A stretch of DNA of 64,000 bases from JARFQH01 sp963825595 (lineage in GTDB: Bacteria > Desulfobacterota > Desulfobacteria > Desulfobacterales > SG8-13). A program made the translations under genes and the position numbers. Position 1 is the stretch's first letter; each line of letters begins with the position of its first letter. Location: the NCBI GenBank assembly GCA_963825595.1, contig CAWGUE010000014.1, positions 62,001 to 126,000 of the forward strand, read 5' to 3'. Shown in pieces: positions 46,921 to 55,632 of this stretch. The notes under the pieces are model-generated. The model was not told where the DNA came from. It made no database searches and worked only from the letters and a program-made list of their open reading frames with translations.

Positions 46921-47370
46921 TCATCTTATCAAGTGGCGTATATTGGAATTTTGTAGGTTTTCATGGCCCACTCGCCAGTTACCCTTATCGTCCCTGGCGC
47001 CCTGAAGCCGACCCGACGTTAAAAATTCCTCGACGCCTTTCTCGGTCAAATAGGTGAGCTCGCTGAACTCGGCCACGGAATATGTCCTGCCCGCCGGCTT
47101 TGAGGGATGTTTTTTCCCTTTCTTCTCCAGCGGCGTCGGATCCCGAGGAACCCGTCCGTCCGCTCCTGAAACCTCCAGGATACGTGTCGTTTTGGATAAA
47201 GACCTGACCGCTTCGGCATTTAATTCGTCTCGGTCGATCAACCACTTTCCGGATTCCTTGACCCCTTTTATCTTGCCTTCTCGAACCAACCGACTCACGG
47301 TCGAAGCAGAAATACCCGTCATTTTTGAAAATTCGCGGGTAGATAAAGCCGAGGATTTTTTAGCCATCAC
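46921..47370 (-). CDS. Regulator with two tandem excisionase-type HTH domains
   Basis: A 149-residue protein with two helix-turn-helix units. Unit 1 (about residues 8-50: LSTREFSKMTGISASTVSR then REGKIKGVKESGKWLIDRDE) is a classic excisionase/MerR-like winged helix. Unit 2 (about residues 95-140: YSVAEFSELTYLTEKGVEEF then SGRLQGARDDKGNWRVGHEN) is a diverged copy with the same order. A basic linker of about 45 residues joins them. Two DNA-binding units in one chain suggest binding to direct repeats. No integrase lies nearby, so it is probably a stand-alone regulator. Target unknown. Confidence 0.75.
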   Translation of the reverse strand: MMAKKSSALSTREFSKMTGISASTVSRLVREGKIKGVKESGKWLIDRDELNAEAVRSLSKTTRILEVSGADGRVPRDPTPLEKKGKKHPSKPAGRTYSVAEFSELTYLTEKGVEEFLTSGRLQGARDDKGNWRVGHENLQNSNIRHLIR

Positions 47371-47734
47371 TTGTTATCCTTTCATAATCATTGAGAATTG
47401 AAAACAGTATACGGCATGGATTTTGGAAGACTCATTCTATCCTCTGGTCCGATCGGCGTCAAGAACCCTGTATTCCATTACCTGTTGCGGAGAAAGCGCG
47501 ATTCTCGCCCATTCGGTCCGATTGTTCCCTCATGGGCTGATACCTTTGCGGGACGTTTAGAGGTTGATATCAAACCGAGCCGCTGACAACAACGTCCCAG
47601 CGGCGGCGGTGTCTTTTTTATTTAATCCATGCTAAAGGGCCTTTTTCAGCAGTCACGCTGCGACCGCAGCGCTGAGAAATAAAAAGACGATACAGCACCG
47701 GTGTGATCTTGGTGTCACTCTGACGCGGACCCAG
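47371..47734. other. Intergenic stretch without a recognised gene
   Basis: About 360 bases between the divergent double-HTH and DMT genes. Only short frames without ribosome sites occur. Nothing else was recognised. Confidence 0.5.
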
Positions 47735-48670
47735 ATGGGAAGACTTGTCCTTTTGCATCCAACCCGCACAAACTGGTTTCCTTTTTTTGCGATCATCTGC
47801 GCGATGATTTTGTGGGCCAGTTCTTTTATCGCCCTGAAACTCGCATTTCGCGCCTATCACCCGATGGTGGTGATATTCGGCCGCTTGGCCGTTGCCAGCG
47901 TCTGCTTCATGTTTTTCCTCCGGCAGTTTCGGCGCACCAAAATTCACAAAGGAGATTGGAAACCGATCCTTTTTATGTCTTTATGTGAGCCTTGTCTCTA
48001 TTTCCTTTTCGAGGCCAGGGCACTCGAACAAACCACGGCTTCTCAGGCGGGTATGATCTCAGCCCTTCTACCCCTGATGGTCGCCGTCGCCGCGCGGGTT
48101 TTTTTAAAAGAAACGATAACCTTAAAAACTTTGTGCGGTTTCCTCTTGGCCATATCTGGCGCCGTATGGATGAGTGTCAGCGGCGAACCAACCGCAGATG
48201 CCCCCCATCCGGCGCTGGGTAATTTCCTTGAATTCATAGCCATGATGTGTGCTGTCGGCTACATTATCACCCTGAAACGTCTTTCTGCCCGGTATTCATC
48301 CTTTCTCCTGACCGCATTCCAGGCACTCGTGGGCAGCCTGTTCTATTTCCCGATCTTATTTCTGCCGTCCACCGCTCTGCCGGTCCGTTTCGACCTGGGC
48401 GGGACAATGGCCGTGGTGTACCTCGGCGCTTTCATCAGTTTCGGCGCATACGGTCTTTACAATCTCGGGCTTAGCCGCGTCCCTGCCAGCCAAGCCTCTG
48501 CGTTTATCAACTTGATCCCGGTTTTCACCGTGTTACTGGGTTGGTTGATTTTGAATGAAAAATTTTCTCCGTATCAATATTTTGCAGCTCTATTGATCCT
48601 GATCGGTATCTTTTACACTCAAAGTCTATCGAGGCGTCACACCAGGCCATCCACGAACAAGCCGAAATAG
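47735..48670 (+). CDS. EamA/DMT-family transporter
   Basis: A 311-residue inner-membrane protein with about ten hydrophobic helices in two EamA repeats (about residues 15-145 and 165-300). The repeats show the usual start (ICAMILWASSFIALKLAF) and the second-repeat pattern YNLGLSRVPASQASAFINL, with a helix ending GWLILNEKFSPYQY. These transporters export or import amino acids, nucleosides or other metabolites; the substrate is unknown. The basic C-terminal tail faces the cytoplasm. It is a single-gene unit. Confidence 0.9.
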   Translation: MGRLVLLHPTRTNWFPFFAIICAMILWASSFIALKLAFRAYHPMVVIFGRLAVASVCFMFFLRQFRRTKIHKGDWKPILFMSLCEPCLYFLFEARALEQTTASQAGMISALLPLMVAVAARVFLKETITLKTLCGFLLAISGAVWMSVSGEPTADAPHPALGNFLEFIAMMCAVGYIITLKRLSARYSSFLLTAFQALVGSLFYFPILFLPSTALPVRFDLGGTMAVVYLGAFISFGAYGLYNLGLSRVPASQASAFINLIPVFTVLLGWLILNEKFSPYQYFAALLILIGIFYTQSLSRRHTRPSTNKPK

Positions 48671-48763
48671 AAGTAATGATAACGAAATCGGTCGTTTACC
48701 GAGGTACATTCACGATGCAGCAGAGGGGAGATCCGTAGATGTGAGTGTTTAATGGAATCTAAA

Positions 48764-48827
48764 ACGGCAAGGTGCGTCATCTCATCTGACGCCGTAGGAG
48801 AAAGACGGACGTAGCGAAAATACGTCC
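48764..48827. other. Structured intergenic segment, possible small RNA
   Basis: Two hairpins lie in the 222-base gap between the convergent DMT and small winged-helix genes: GCGTCA (48774-48779) with TGACGC (48787-48792), and GGACGTA (48807-48813) with TACGTCC (48821-48827). An outer ACGGC/GCCGT pair can extend the first stem. No known riboswitch core was recognised. It could be a bidirectional terminator, a repeat relic or a small RNA. Confidence 0.3.
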
Positions 48828-48892
48828 TTTCGGCAGAAATACGGGTAACGCTGGAGAAAGCAAATGGATATTGATTTCAGGCCGACACCGGA

Positions 48893-49138
48893 TCAGTAGA
48901 TTAAATCGGAACCTTTTTGGGTCAACCGTAGATTGGTACCTGAACCGTTTGTGTGTTCGACCAACCCGCTTGACACGAGTTCCTTAACGGCCTGCTTGAA
49001 GACCTTCTTCTCCTGGATATCCAAGCTTTCCAAATAATCGGTTTCCAACCACTCGGGCGGCAGTGTGTCGTTTTCTATACCCAGGGAGCGAAACTTGTCG
49101 AAGATTTCTCTTTTAATGGTCTTTTTATCCTTGTGCAT
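48893..49138 (-). CDS. Small winged-helix-like protein (81 aa)
   Basis: A short protein with GGAGGAG before the start. It is helical (IKREIFDKFRSLGIE and KKVFKQAVKELVSSGLVE) and ends in a beta wing (NLRLTQKGSDLIY), the order of a winged-helix DNA-binding fold. It lacks other domains. It may be a small transcription regulator. No partner gene is adjacent. Confidence 0.65.
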   Translation of the reverse strand: MHKDKKTIKREIFDKFRSLGIENDTLPPEWLETDYLESLDIQEKKVFKQAVKELVSSGLVEHTNGSGTNLRLTQKGSDLIY

Positions 49139-49350
49139 CTACTCCTCCAGTATGGCACAACCGGTTTTCGCGTGCAGCGGTAAAATATTTGTAGAACCCG
49201 GCGATTCGACAAGGTTACGAGTCAACATTTAGGCAGCCACGCTGTGGCGCAAATTCAACACGTTGATATTATATCGGATTGATATCACATTGGCAACATT
49301 CACGCAAACAGATATTAATGTTGTCCAAAAAAATATGGGCCAATGCCAGA

Positions 49351-50151
49351 TTAGGACACCGGCGTTAGACAGTTCCGTATTTGAGACAATTTCTCGGAGG
49401 ATGTCGCCAGAAGGTGCCCCTCTATTCTTTGACCGTCGAGATAGTCGTTCAGAAAGAAGTCCCTACCATCGATCCGGCAGTACTTGCCGGCGGCAGCCTC
49501 GATGATCACCCGTGCCGCGGCCAGATCCTGGAAGGACTCATTGGCCACAATCGCTGCATCCGCTCGCCCCATCGCTACGTAACAGACATGGGCCGATGTG
49601 CATCCCAAAGATCTGATTTTACCCGGAAAATTGGTTGTGAAATGGCTGTGAAACCGAGAAAAGGTCAGCAGAAGACTTTCGTCATTGATGGTATCGATCC
49701 CGGAAACCTGGATCCGTTCATTACCCCAATAAGCGTGCTGACCGGCCCGGGCATGGAACAAATCACCGGTTGCAGGCATGAAAAAAACACCGAATATCGG
49801 CCAAAAGTTTTCGATCAGTGCGATGGAACTTCCCCAAATGGGGATACCGGCCTGGAAGTTGGCAACACCGTCCAACGGATCGAATATCCACAAATAGCGT
49901 TCTTTTTTGTGTGAGTAATCGGTGCTTTCAAAGTTGTCCTTGAAAAGGTGGTGCCCGGGAAAACGCTTCCGTAATTCGTTTTGGAAAAATTGAGATAGCT
50001 GCAATTCCGCTTCGGTGATCAGATCTTCATCAAAGCGGGTGCTCCGTTGCCCTTTGCCGTAAAAAAAAAGGGCTTTCTCGCCGACTTCGTGGATAATGTC
50101 CATTGCAAATCCGGTAAACTCCTCAATTCCAGACCCATGCTCTAATGCCAT
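49351..50151 (-). CDS. Inositol monophosphatase-family protein with altered active site
   Basis: A 266-residue protein of the lithium-sensitive phosphatase fold. The first motif reads WIFDPLDGVANFQAG; the family pattern is DPLDGTxNF, so the conserved Thr is Val here. The Asp of the second motif is kept in QDLAAARVIIEAAAG. The upstream GEE, which supplies a metal-binding Glu, is replaced by FKDN. Two of the metal Asp residues remain. It may have changed substrate or activity, or may bind metal differently. The start is at 50151 after AAGGAGG. It lies downstream of map on the same strand, 176 bases apart. Confidence 0.8.
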   Translation of the reverse strand: MALEHGSGIEEFTGFAMDIIHEVGEKALFFYGKGQRSTRFDEDLITEAELQLSQFFQNELRKRFPGHHLFKDNFESTDYSHKKERYLWIFDPLDGVANFQAGIPIWGSSIALIENFWPIFGVFFMPATGDLFHARAGQHAYWGNERIQVSGIDTINDESLLLTFSRFHSHFTTNFPGKIRSLGCTSAHVCYVAMGRADAAIVANESFQDLAAARVIIEAAAGKYCRIDGRDFFLNDYLDGQRIEGHLLATSSEKLSQIRNCLTPVS

Positions 50152-50327
50152 TTGACCTCCTTGGCTTCATGTCTGCCGTGATGAATAAAAGGATGCTGCG
50201 GTTGAATAGGGACGGATCGAACTCTTCGGATGGAGATTGGGAAAACGCTGAATGACCAATGGGGTCGATGCCCTCGCCGATCGGTGGACACCAATCCATT
50301 TGCCGACGGCAGGACCGCTTTGTGCCT

Positions 50328-51233
50328 TCACAGATCATAGGGTGTCAGGCTCTCATAGCCGTCGTGGGTCACCAGTATCGTTTGTTCATATTGAGCTGAA
50401 AGTGAACCGTCTCGGGTTACTGCAGTCCAGCCGTCGTCCAAGATTCTGAGATATTTTTCACCGAGATTGATCATGGGCTCGATGGTAAATACCATGCCGG
50501 GCACCAGAGCGATGCCTTCGCCTTTTCGACCGAAATGAGGCACCTGGGGCGGCTCATGGAATTCATACCCGACGCCGTGCCCGACAAATTCCCGCACAAC
50601 CGAGCACCCCTGTCGCTCTGCATAGGCTTGAATGGCGAAACCGATATCACCGAGGGTATTTCCTGGCCTCACTTGCGCCATACCCCGACGAAGACACTCC
50701 TGGGCCACGGTGACTATTTTTCTGGCATCCGGCCCAGGTGTGCCGACGAAATACGTTTTGTTGGCATCCGCAAAGTAGCCGTTGAGGATCGTTGTAATAT
50801 CGACGTTGACGATATCGCCGTCCTGAAGCTCACGCTCTCCGGGTATACCATGGCAAATAACCTCGTTAACCGACACACAAACGCTTTTTGGAAACCCACG
50901 GTAGTTCAATGGCGCTGGTAACCCACCGTTTTTTATGGTGTGTTCATGGACCAGGGTGTTGATGGTTTCAGTGATGGTGCCCGGGCGTATAATGTTCTCC
51001 GCCAGATCGAGAGTTTCCAAGACCAGTTTACCGGCAGTGCGGATGCCTTCGATCCCTTTGGCATCCTTTAAACGTATTTTATACTTTCGCTCGTAAACGG
51101 TCCCCATGCCGTTTTGTCTCTCCGGGCTGTTACCAAGACAACATTTTTTGTATTTCAAACCACTGCCGCATGGGCAAGGGTCGTTTCGCCCGACTTTTAA
51201 ATTGGTCATTATCTTCATTTGATCCCGTTTCAT
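50328..51233 (-). CDS. map: Type I methionine aminopeptidase with SEC-C zinc motif
   Basis: A 301-residue enzyme that removes the first methionine of new proteins. It opens with a SEC-C-type zinc motif, NDPCPCGSGLKYKKCC (about residues 17-32), seen in a known subset of bacterial enzymes. The catalytic core carries CHGIPGE, the metal ligands in NVDITT and FADANKTYF, then GHGVGYEFHEPP, FTIEPM and a C-terminal Glu in YEQTILVT. The start could be 51233 or 51218. It follows prmA and a degenerate stretch on the same strand. Confidence 0.94.
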   Translation of the reverse strand: MKRDQMKIMTNLKVGRNDPCPCGSGLKYKKCCLGNSPERQNGMGTVYERKYKIRLKDAKGIEGIRTAGKLVLETLDLAENIIRPGTITETINTLVHEHTIKNGGLPAPLNYRGFPKSVCVSVNEVICHGIPGERELQDGDIVNVDITTILNGYFADANKTYFVGTPGPDARKIVTVAQECLRRGMAQVRPGNTLGDIGFAIQAYAERQGCSVVREFVGHGVGYEFHEPPQVPHFGRKGEGIALVPGMVFTIEPMINLGEKYLRILDDGWTAVTRDGSLSAQYEQTILVTHDGYESLTPYDL

Positions 51234-51239
51234 TTTTTC

Positions 51240-51455
51240 GGATTGTCACCACGCGCACAGACCCAAGTAGTGCAAGAACGGTATATGATGCTTTACCATT
51301 GAAATCAATGCTCAATTTGTCCCCGGGAGATAATGTGTTGCTGCACGCTATGGGCTTTTCAGATGACGCGGCGACGGCATGGATTCATTGCCGTGCAGCT
51401 GAATCACCCGGCGCATGTCAGAATCCAGTCACACAAATGATTTTCTTTTCCGCAT
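51240..51455 (-). pseudogene. Possible decayed rsmE-like gene between prmA and map
   Basis: An ATG at 51455 overlaps the prmA stop codon (TAATG) but its frame closes after eight codons. Further on, a different frame reads NTLSPGDKLSIDFNGKASYT and RVVTIRKN, which resembles the PUA-like N-terminal domain of RsmE, the 16S rRNA m3U1498 methyltransferase that often follows prmA. Its frame then runs into the map start. The SPOUT catalytic domain is missing. This is a weak resemblance and may be chance. Confidence 0.25.
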
Positions 51456-52384
51456 TAATCCTGGACATTTTGTTTGGTTGCAAATCCGACCCAACCGTCA
51501 AGCTCCTCGATGGCCAAGATGTCATGATGTCGCTTCAACATGGCCTGGACAACCCGTTCTCTATGGCGCGGAATGATGCCTGAGCAAATAAAAATTCCCC
51601 CCGGTTTTAGCACCCGGTGCAGGTCGACGAGAAGTTCAAGAATGACGTCGGTGAGGATGTTGGCGACCACGAGATCAAAGCAAACCGTTACCCCATCAAC
51701 CAGGTGACCCAAAACCGTCCGGCAGCGCTCCGGTTCGACCCCATTGCGAGCCAGATTCTCGTCGGCGATCGCCAGCGCCACCGCATCTGCATCAACAGCA
51801 ACGATCGACCCGGCACCGTATTTGGCGGCCGCAATGGCAAGAATTCCTGACCCGGTGCCCACATCCAATAGTGCACCGCCTTTAACCATGAAGTCGCGGA
51901 TCAGGCGGAGGCATAAAACCGTGGTCGGATGAGTGCCGGTGCCAAAAGCCATCCCCGGGTCAATATCGATGATCATGGTGCCCGGATCTGCTGACACCCT
52001 TTCCCAAGATGGTTTTATGATCAGATCCCGACCGACATGAAATGGCTTGAAAAACACTTTCCAAGATTCGGCCCAGTCTTCCTCGTCGATTTCACGGTAT
52101 TTCAACTGGATGTCGAGGCCGTGATGCCCGCTCAGACGCAACTGATGCTGTTGAAGTCTGGCAAGGCATTCGCGTCCTGAGTCATTCGATGGCAGGAAGC
52201 CGGTCACCGCGTGACACTCGGCGCGCACGGGGGCGTCTTCTGCCCAACCGTCGGCCGGCGCCAGGTCAGGATCTTCGATCACAACACCGGTCAAACCGAG
52301 TCCAAAGAATACATCCGATATTACGTCCGTCATCTGATCAACGTGACCGCTGAGAATTTCGATTTTAGCCTCTATCCATTTCAT
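51455..52384 (-). CDS. prmA: Ribosomal protein L11 methyltransferase PrmA
   Basis: A 309-residue SAM-dependent enzyme that methylates ribosomal protein L11. The N-terminal L11-binding part contains WIEAKIEILSGHVDQM; the connecting motif FGTGTHPTT precedes the SAM motif DVGTGSGILAIAAAKYG, and NILTDVILELLVDL follows. The start at 52384 (MKWIEAKIE) matches usual PrmA starts; the frame is open 16 codons further. A second PrmA-like protein is encoded at the right end of the window. It is divergent from the large hybrid kinase. Confidence 0.93.
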   Translation of the reverse strand: MKWIEAKIEILSGHVDQMTDVISDVFFGLGLTGVVIEDPDLAPADGWAEDAPVRAECHAVTGFLPSNDSGRECLARLQQHQLRLSGHHGLDIQLKYREIDEEDWAESWKVFFKPFHVGRDLIIKPSWERVSADPGTMIIDIDPGMAFGTGTHPTTVLCLRLIRDFMVKGGALLDVGTGSGILAIAAAKYGAGSIVAVDADAVALAIADENLARNGVEPERCRTVLGHLVDGVTVCFDLVVANILTDVILELLVDLHRVLKPGGIFICSGIIPRHRERVVQAMLKRHHDILAIEELDGWVGFATKQNVQD

Positions 52385-52698
52385 ACGGCGCATCGGTATG
52401 TATATTGCATGTTTATTCCTTTTCAGCCGCATAGCGGCCTGTAAACATCTGATGGCGGACCGTCGTCCATATCGAACACAACGCAGTGCCGATTTGATGA
52501 CTTTACCGCCTAACGGCTTGTCAAGGTTTTGACGCCCCCGAACGATTTCGTATCAGTTACAGGACACCTAACATACGCCATGGTTCACCAACCGTCAAAC
52601 CGGAGCCATCCGCAGGAATTCAAACTGACGACGATAGCACGGTTCTTAATCTTTATTACATTTACCCGCCACGCCAGGCCAAAGATCGCCATACGACC

Positions 52699-55632
52699 AT
52701 GAACATTCACACGGACGAAATCGATGGTGCCGGGCCGATATACAACAGCCGGATCACTAAGACATACCTGAACTATTTGGCTGCCAATTATCCGTCTATT
52801 GATTGCGAATCTCTGCTGGAATATGCCGGAATGACCCTCCACGGAGTGGAAGATCCCGCGCACTGGTTCACCCAGGAACAGGTCGACCGCTTTCATAATG
52901 CAATTGTCGAACGGACCGGCAACGCCGAAATATCGCGAGAAGCCGGACGCTACGTCAGCTCCTCGAAAGGGATTGGGGCGGTCAAACAGTATTTTTTAGG
53001 ATATCTGAGTCCAGCCTTCGCCTATCTTGCCGCCGGTAAAGTTGTTGGTCAGTTCAGCCGAGCAACGGTCAACACGGCCCGCAAGTTGAGCCACAACAAG
53101 ATCGAAATCACCTGCGCCCAGCGCCCAGGGGTCCAAGAGAAGCCCTACCAATGCCAAAACCGCATCGGAAACCTTGAAGCAATGGCCGAGGTGTTTACCG
53201 GTAAATTCGCCCTGGTCGACCACCCCATATGTTTCCATCGCGGGAACACCTACTGCCGCTATATCGTTGCCTGGGACAACACGACGTCAGGTGTCTGGAA
53301 AAGAACCCGTAACTACGCAACGACGTGTCTTGTTTTACTTGGCCTGGTCAGTCCGCTCTTCCTCACCCCGAAAGTCGTGCTGGCAGGCGCCCTCTTGGGC
53401 CTGGTAGCGATACTGCTCCTGACTTTGGTTGCAAGCCAGTCCGAAAAACGGGACCTATTAAAAACGGTTCAGACGCAGAAAGAAGCCGCCGAGGAACACC
53501 TCCAGCAACTCAGCATCCGCTATAACCATGCTTTATTGGTGCAAGAAATCGGCCAGGCAACATCCGCCGTTTTGGATATCGAGGCCTTGATTGGGGCCGT
53601 CATGCACATCATGGCCAAACGCCTTGATTTCGACCGCGGTGTCATCATGTTGGCCAACAGAAGCAAAACACGTCTGGTTTACCTCAATGGTTACGGTTAC
53701 AGCAAAGAGCACGAAGAGGTGTTGCGCAACACCCGTTTTCACCTTGATCGGCAAGATTCCCAAGGATTTTTTGTGCGGGCATTTTTTGATAAGAAGCCGT
53801 TGATGCTGCAAAATGTTCTGACCAAGCAGAGCCAGCTGTCCCAAAGAAGCTTGAAATTGGCTCAACAAATGGGGGTTAAATCGCTCATCTGCGTCCCGAT
53901 CGTTTACGAAAATGAATCGCTCGGTATCTTGGCAGTCGATACCGTGAAATCCGAACGCTTACTGACCCAGAGCGACATGAATCTTCTGCAGGGAGTATCC
54001 TCCCAAACCGCTATCAGCATTGCCAACGCCCGCTCTTTTCAGAAGCTTCAGGTCAGCGAAGAAAAGTATCGCACCATCCTCGAAAGCATCGATGATAGCT
54101 ATTTTGAGGTCGATATCAGCGGTAACCTGGTATTTTTTAACGAGTCGACGTGCAGGATGCTTGGTTATTCCCGCAATGAACTCATGGGAAGAAATTACCG
54201 GCACATCATGGACGCGGTCACCGCAGAAAAAGTTTTTCGCACCGTCAACGCCGTCTATCGCTCCGGCGAGGCAACCAAGGCTTTGGATTGGAAAATGATC
54301 CGTAAAGATCAATCGGAGTGTTTCGTCCAGGCACTGATTTCGTCGATTCGAAACACCGAAGGCATTCCAATTGGATTTCGCGGTGTCGCACGGGATATGA
54401 CGGAAGGGATTCAAGCAGCAAAAGAGCGCAAGATCCTGGAGGCCCGATTGCAACAGGCTGAAAAAATGAAAGCCATCGGAACACTGGCCGGTGGTGTTGC
54501 CCATGACCTCAACAATGTTTTATCCGGCCTGGTCAGTTATCCCGAGCTGCTTCTAATGGATCTCCCTCCAGACAGTCCGCTGAGAAAACCGATTCTCACA
54601 ATTCAGAAATCCGGTGAAAGGGCGTCGGCAATCGTCCAGGATCTGTTGACTCTGGCCCGGCGCGGTGTAGCGGTTTCGGAAGTCGTCAACATCAATCAAA
54701 TCGCAACCGATTATCTGAACAGCCCTGAGCACGAAAAAATCCTCGCCCTCAATTCTGAGGTCGAAATCCAGACGGAATTGGCGTCGAATCTGCTGAATAT
54801 GATCGGCTCACCAGTGCATTTGTCGAAATCCCTGATGAACATCGTCAACAATGCGGCCGAAGCCATGCCGGCCGGCGGCCGCATTCGAATTAAAACCGAA
54901 AACAGGTACGTGGACAGCCCCATAAAAGGGTACGACGAGATACCGACGGGAGATTACACGGTGCTCTCGGTATCCGACAACGGCATCGGGATTTCGAACG
55001 CAGATCTCGAGCGGATATTCGAGCCGTTTTATACCAAAAAAGTCATGGGCCGCAGTGGGTCCGGCCTGGGAATGGCTGTCGTGTGGGGTTGCGTCAAGGA
55101 CCACAAGGGCTTCATCGATGTAAAGAGTCGACCCGGAGAAGGCACCTCGTTCACGCTCTACTTTCCGGCGACCCGAAAAAACCTCCAACAAAAAGCCGCT
55201 CCGCTTGCGCTCAGTAAATTCAAAGGTAGCGGAGAGTCGATTTTGGTTGTCGACGATATTGCCGAGCAACGCGAAATTGCTTCGGAATTACTACAGAAGC
55301 TCGGTTACACCGTCGCAACGGTTCCCAGTGGCGAAGCTGCCGTTGATTATCTCAGATCAAACCGAGTGAGCCTCGTGGTTCTTGACATGATCATGGAGCC
55401 CGGCATGGATGGCTTGGAGACCTACAAACAAATTATAGCCCTGCAGCCCAGCCAGAAAGCAATTATCGCCAGCGGCTTCTCCGAGACAGCTCTTGTCAGA
55501 GAAGCCCAAAGTCTTGGTGCGGGCGCTTATGTGAAAAAACCTTACATGGCTGAAGAAATCGGTCTCGCGGTTCATCTGGCGCTCAAATCCTCCCCGGTTC
55601 CGACCCCTCGAATTTCTCCTTCGGCGGATTAA
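52699..55632 (+). CDS. Hybrid sensor kinase with unusual N-terminal sensor, GAF, PAS and receiver
   Basis: A 977-residue protein. Residues 1-195 form an unrecognised sensor region with Cys and His at KPYQC, HPICFHRG and NTYCRY, resembling the ends of V4R/heme-NO-like domains. One or two membrane helices follow (about 205-245), then GAF (about 285-445), PAS (about 455-570), HisKA with H602 (GGVAHDLNN), HATPase with DNGIGI and GSGLGMA, and a receiver with D896 (VVLDMIMEPGMDG). The sensor lies before the membrane helices and lacks a signal peptide, so both may be cytoplasmic. Its 3' end overlaps the opposite radical SAM gene by 50 bases. Confidence 0.9.
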   Translation: MNIHTDEIDGAGPIYNSRITKTYLNYLAANYPSIDCESLLEYAGMTLHGVEDPAHWFTQEQVDRFHNAIVERTGNAEISREAGRYVSSSKGIGAVKQYFLGYLSPAFAYLAAGKVVGQFSRATVNTARKLSHNKIEITCAQRPGVQEKPYQCQNRIGNLEAMAEVFTGKFALVDHPICFHRGNTYCRYIVAWDNTTSGVWKRTRNYATTCLVLLGLVSPLFLTPKVVLAGALLGLVAILLLTLVASQSEKRDLLKTVQTQKEAAEEHLQQLSIRYNHALLVQEIGQATSAVLDIEALIGAVMHIMAKRLDFDRGVIMLANRSKTRLVYLNGYGYSKEHEEVLRNTRFHLDRQDSQGFFVRAFFDKKPLMLQNVLTKQSQLSQRSLKLAQQMGVKSLICVPIVYENESLGILAVDTVKSERLLTQSDMNLLQGVSSQTAISIANARSFQKLQVSEEKYRTILESIDDSYFEVDISGNLVFFNESTCRMLGYSRNELMGRNYRHIMDAVTAEKVFRTVNAVYRSGEATKALDWKMIRKDQSECFVQALISSIRNTEGIPIGFRGVARDMTEGIQAAKERKILEARLQQAEKMKAIGTLAGGVAHDLNNVLSGLVSYPELLLMDLPPDSPLRKPILTIQKSGERASAIVQDLLTLARRGVAVSEVVNINQIATDYLNSPEHEKILALNSEVEIQTELASNLLNMIGSPVHLSKSLMNIVNNAAEAMPAGGRIRIKTENRYVDSPIKGYDEIPTGDYTVLSVSDNGIGISNADLERIFEPFYTKKVMGRSGSGLGMAVVWGCVKDHKGFIDVKSRPGEGTSFTLYFPATRKNLQQKAAPLALSKFKGSGESILVVDDIAEQREIASELLQKLGYTVATVPSGEAAVDYLRSNRVSLVVLDMIMEPGMDGLETYKQIIALQPSQKAIIASGFSETALVREAQSLGAGAYVKKPYMAEEIGLAVHLALKSSPVPTPRISPSAD

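Noticed and set aside
47398..47586. 62-residue frame between the double-HTH and DMT genes
   Set aside because: TTG start without ribosome site and no recognisable composition or fold.
49291..49306. TGGCAACATTCACGCA, sigma-54-like spacing
   Set aside because: The -12 element is poor and no gene lies downstream on that strand.
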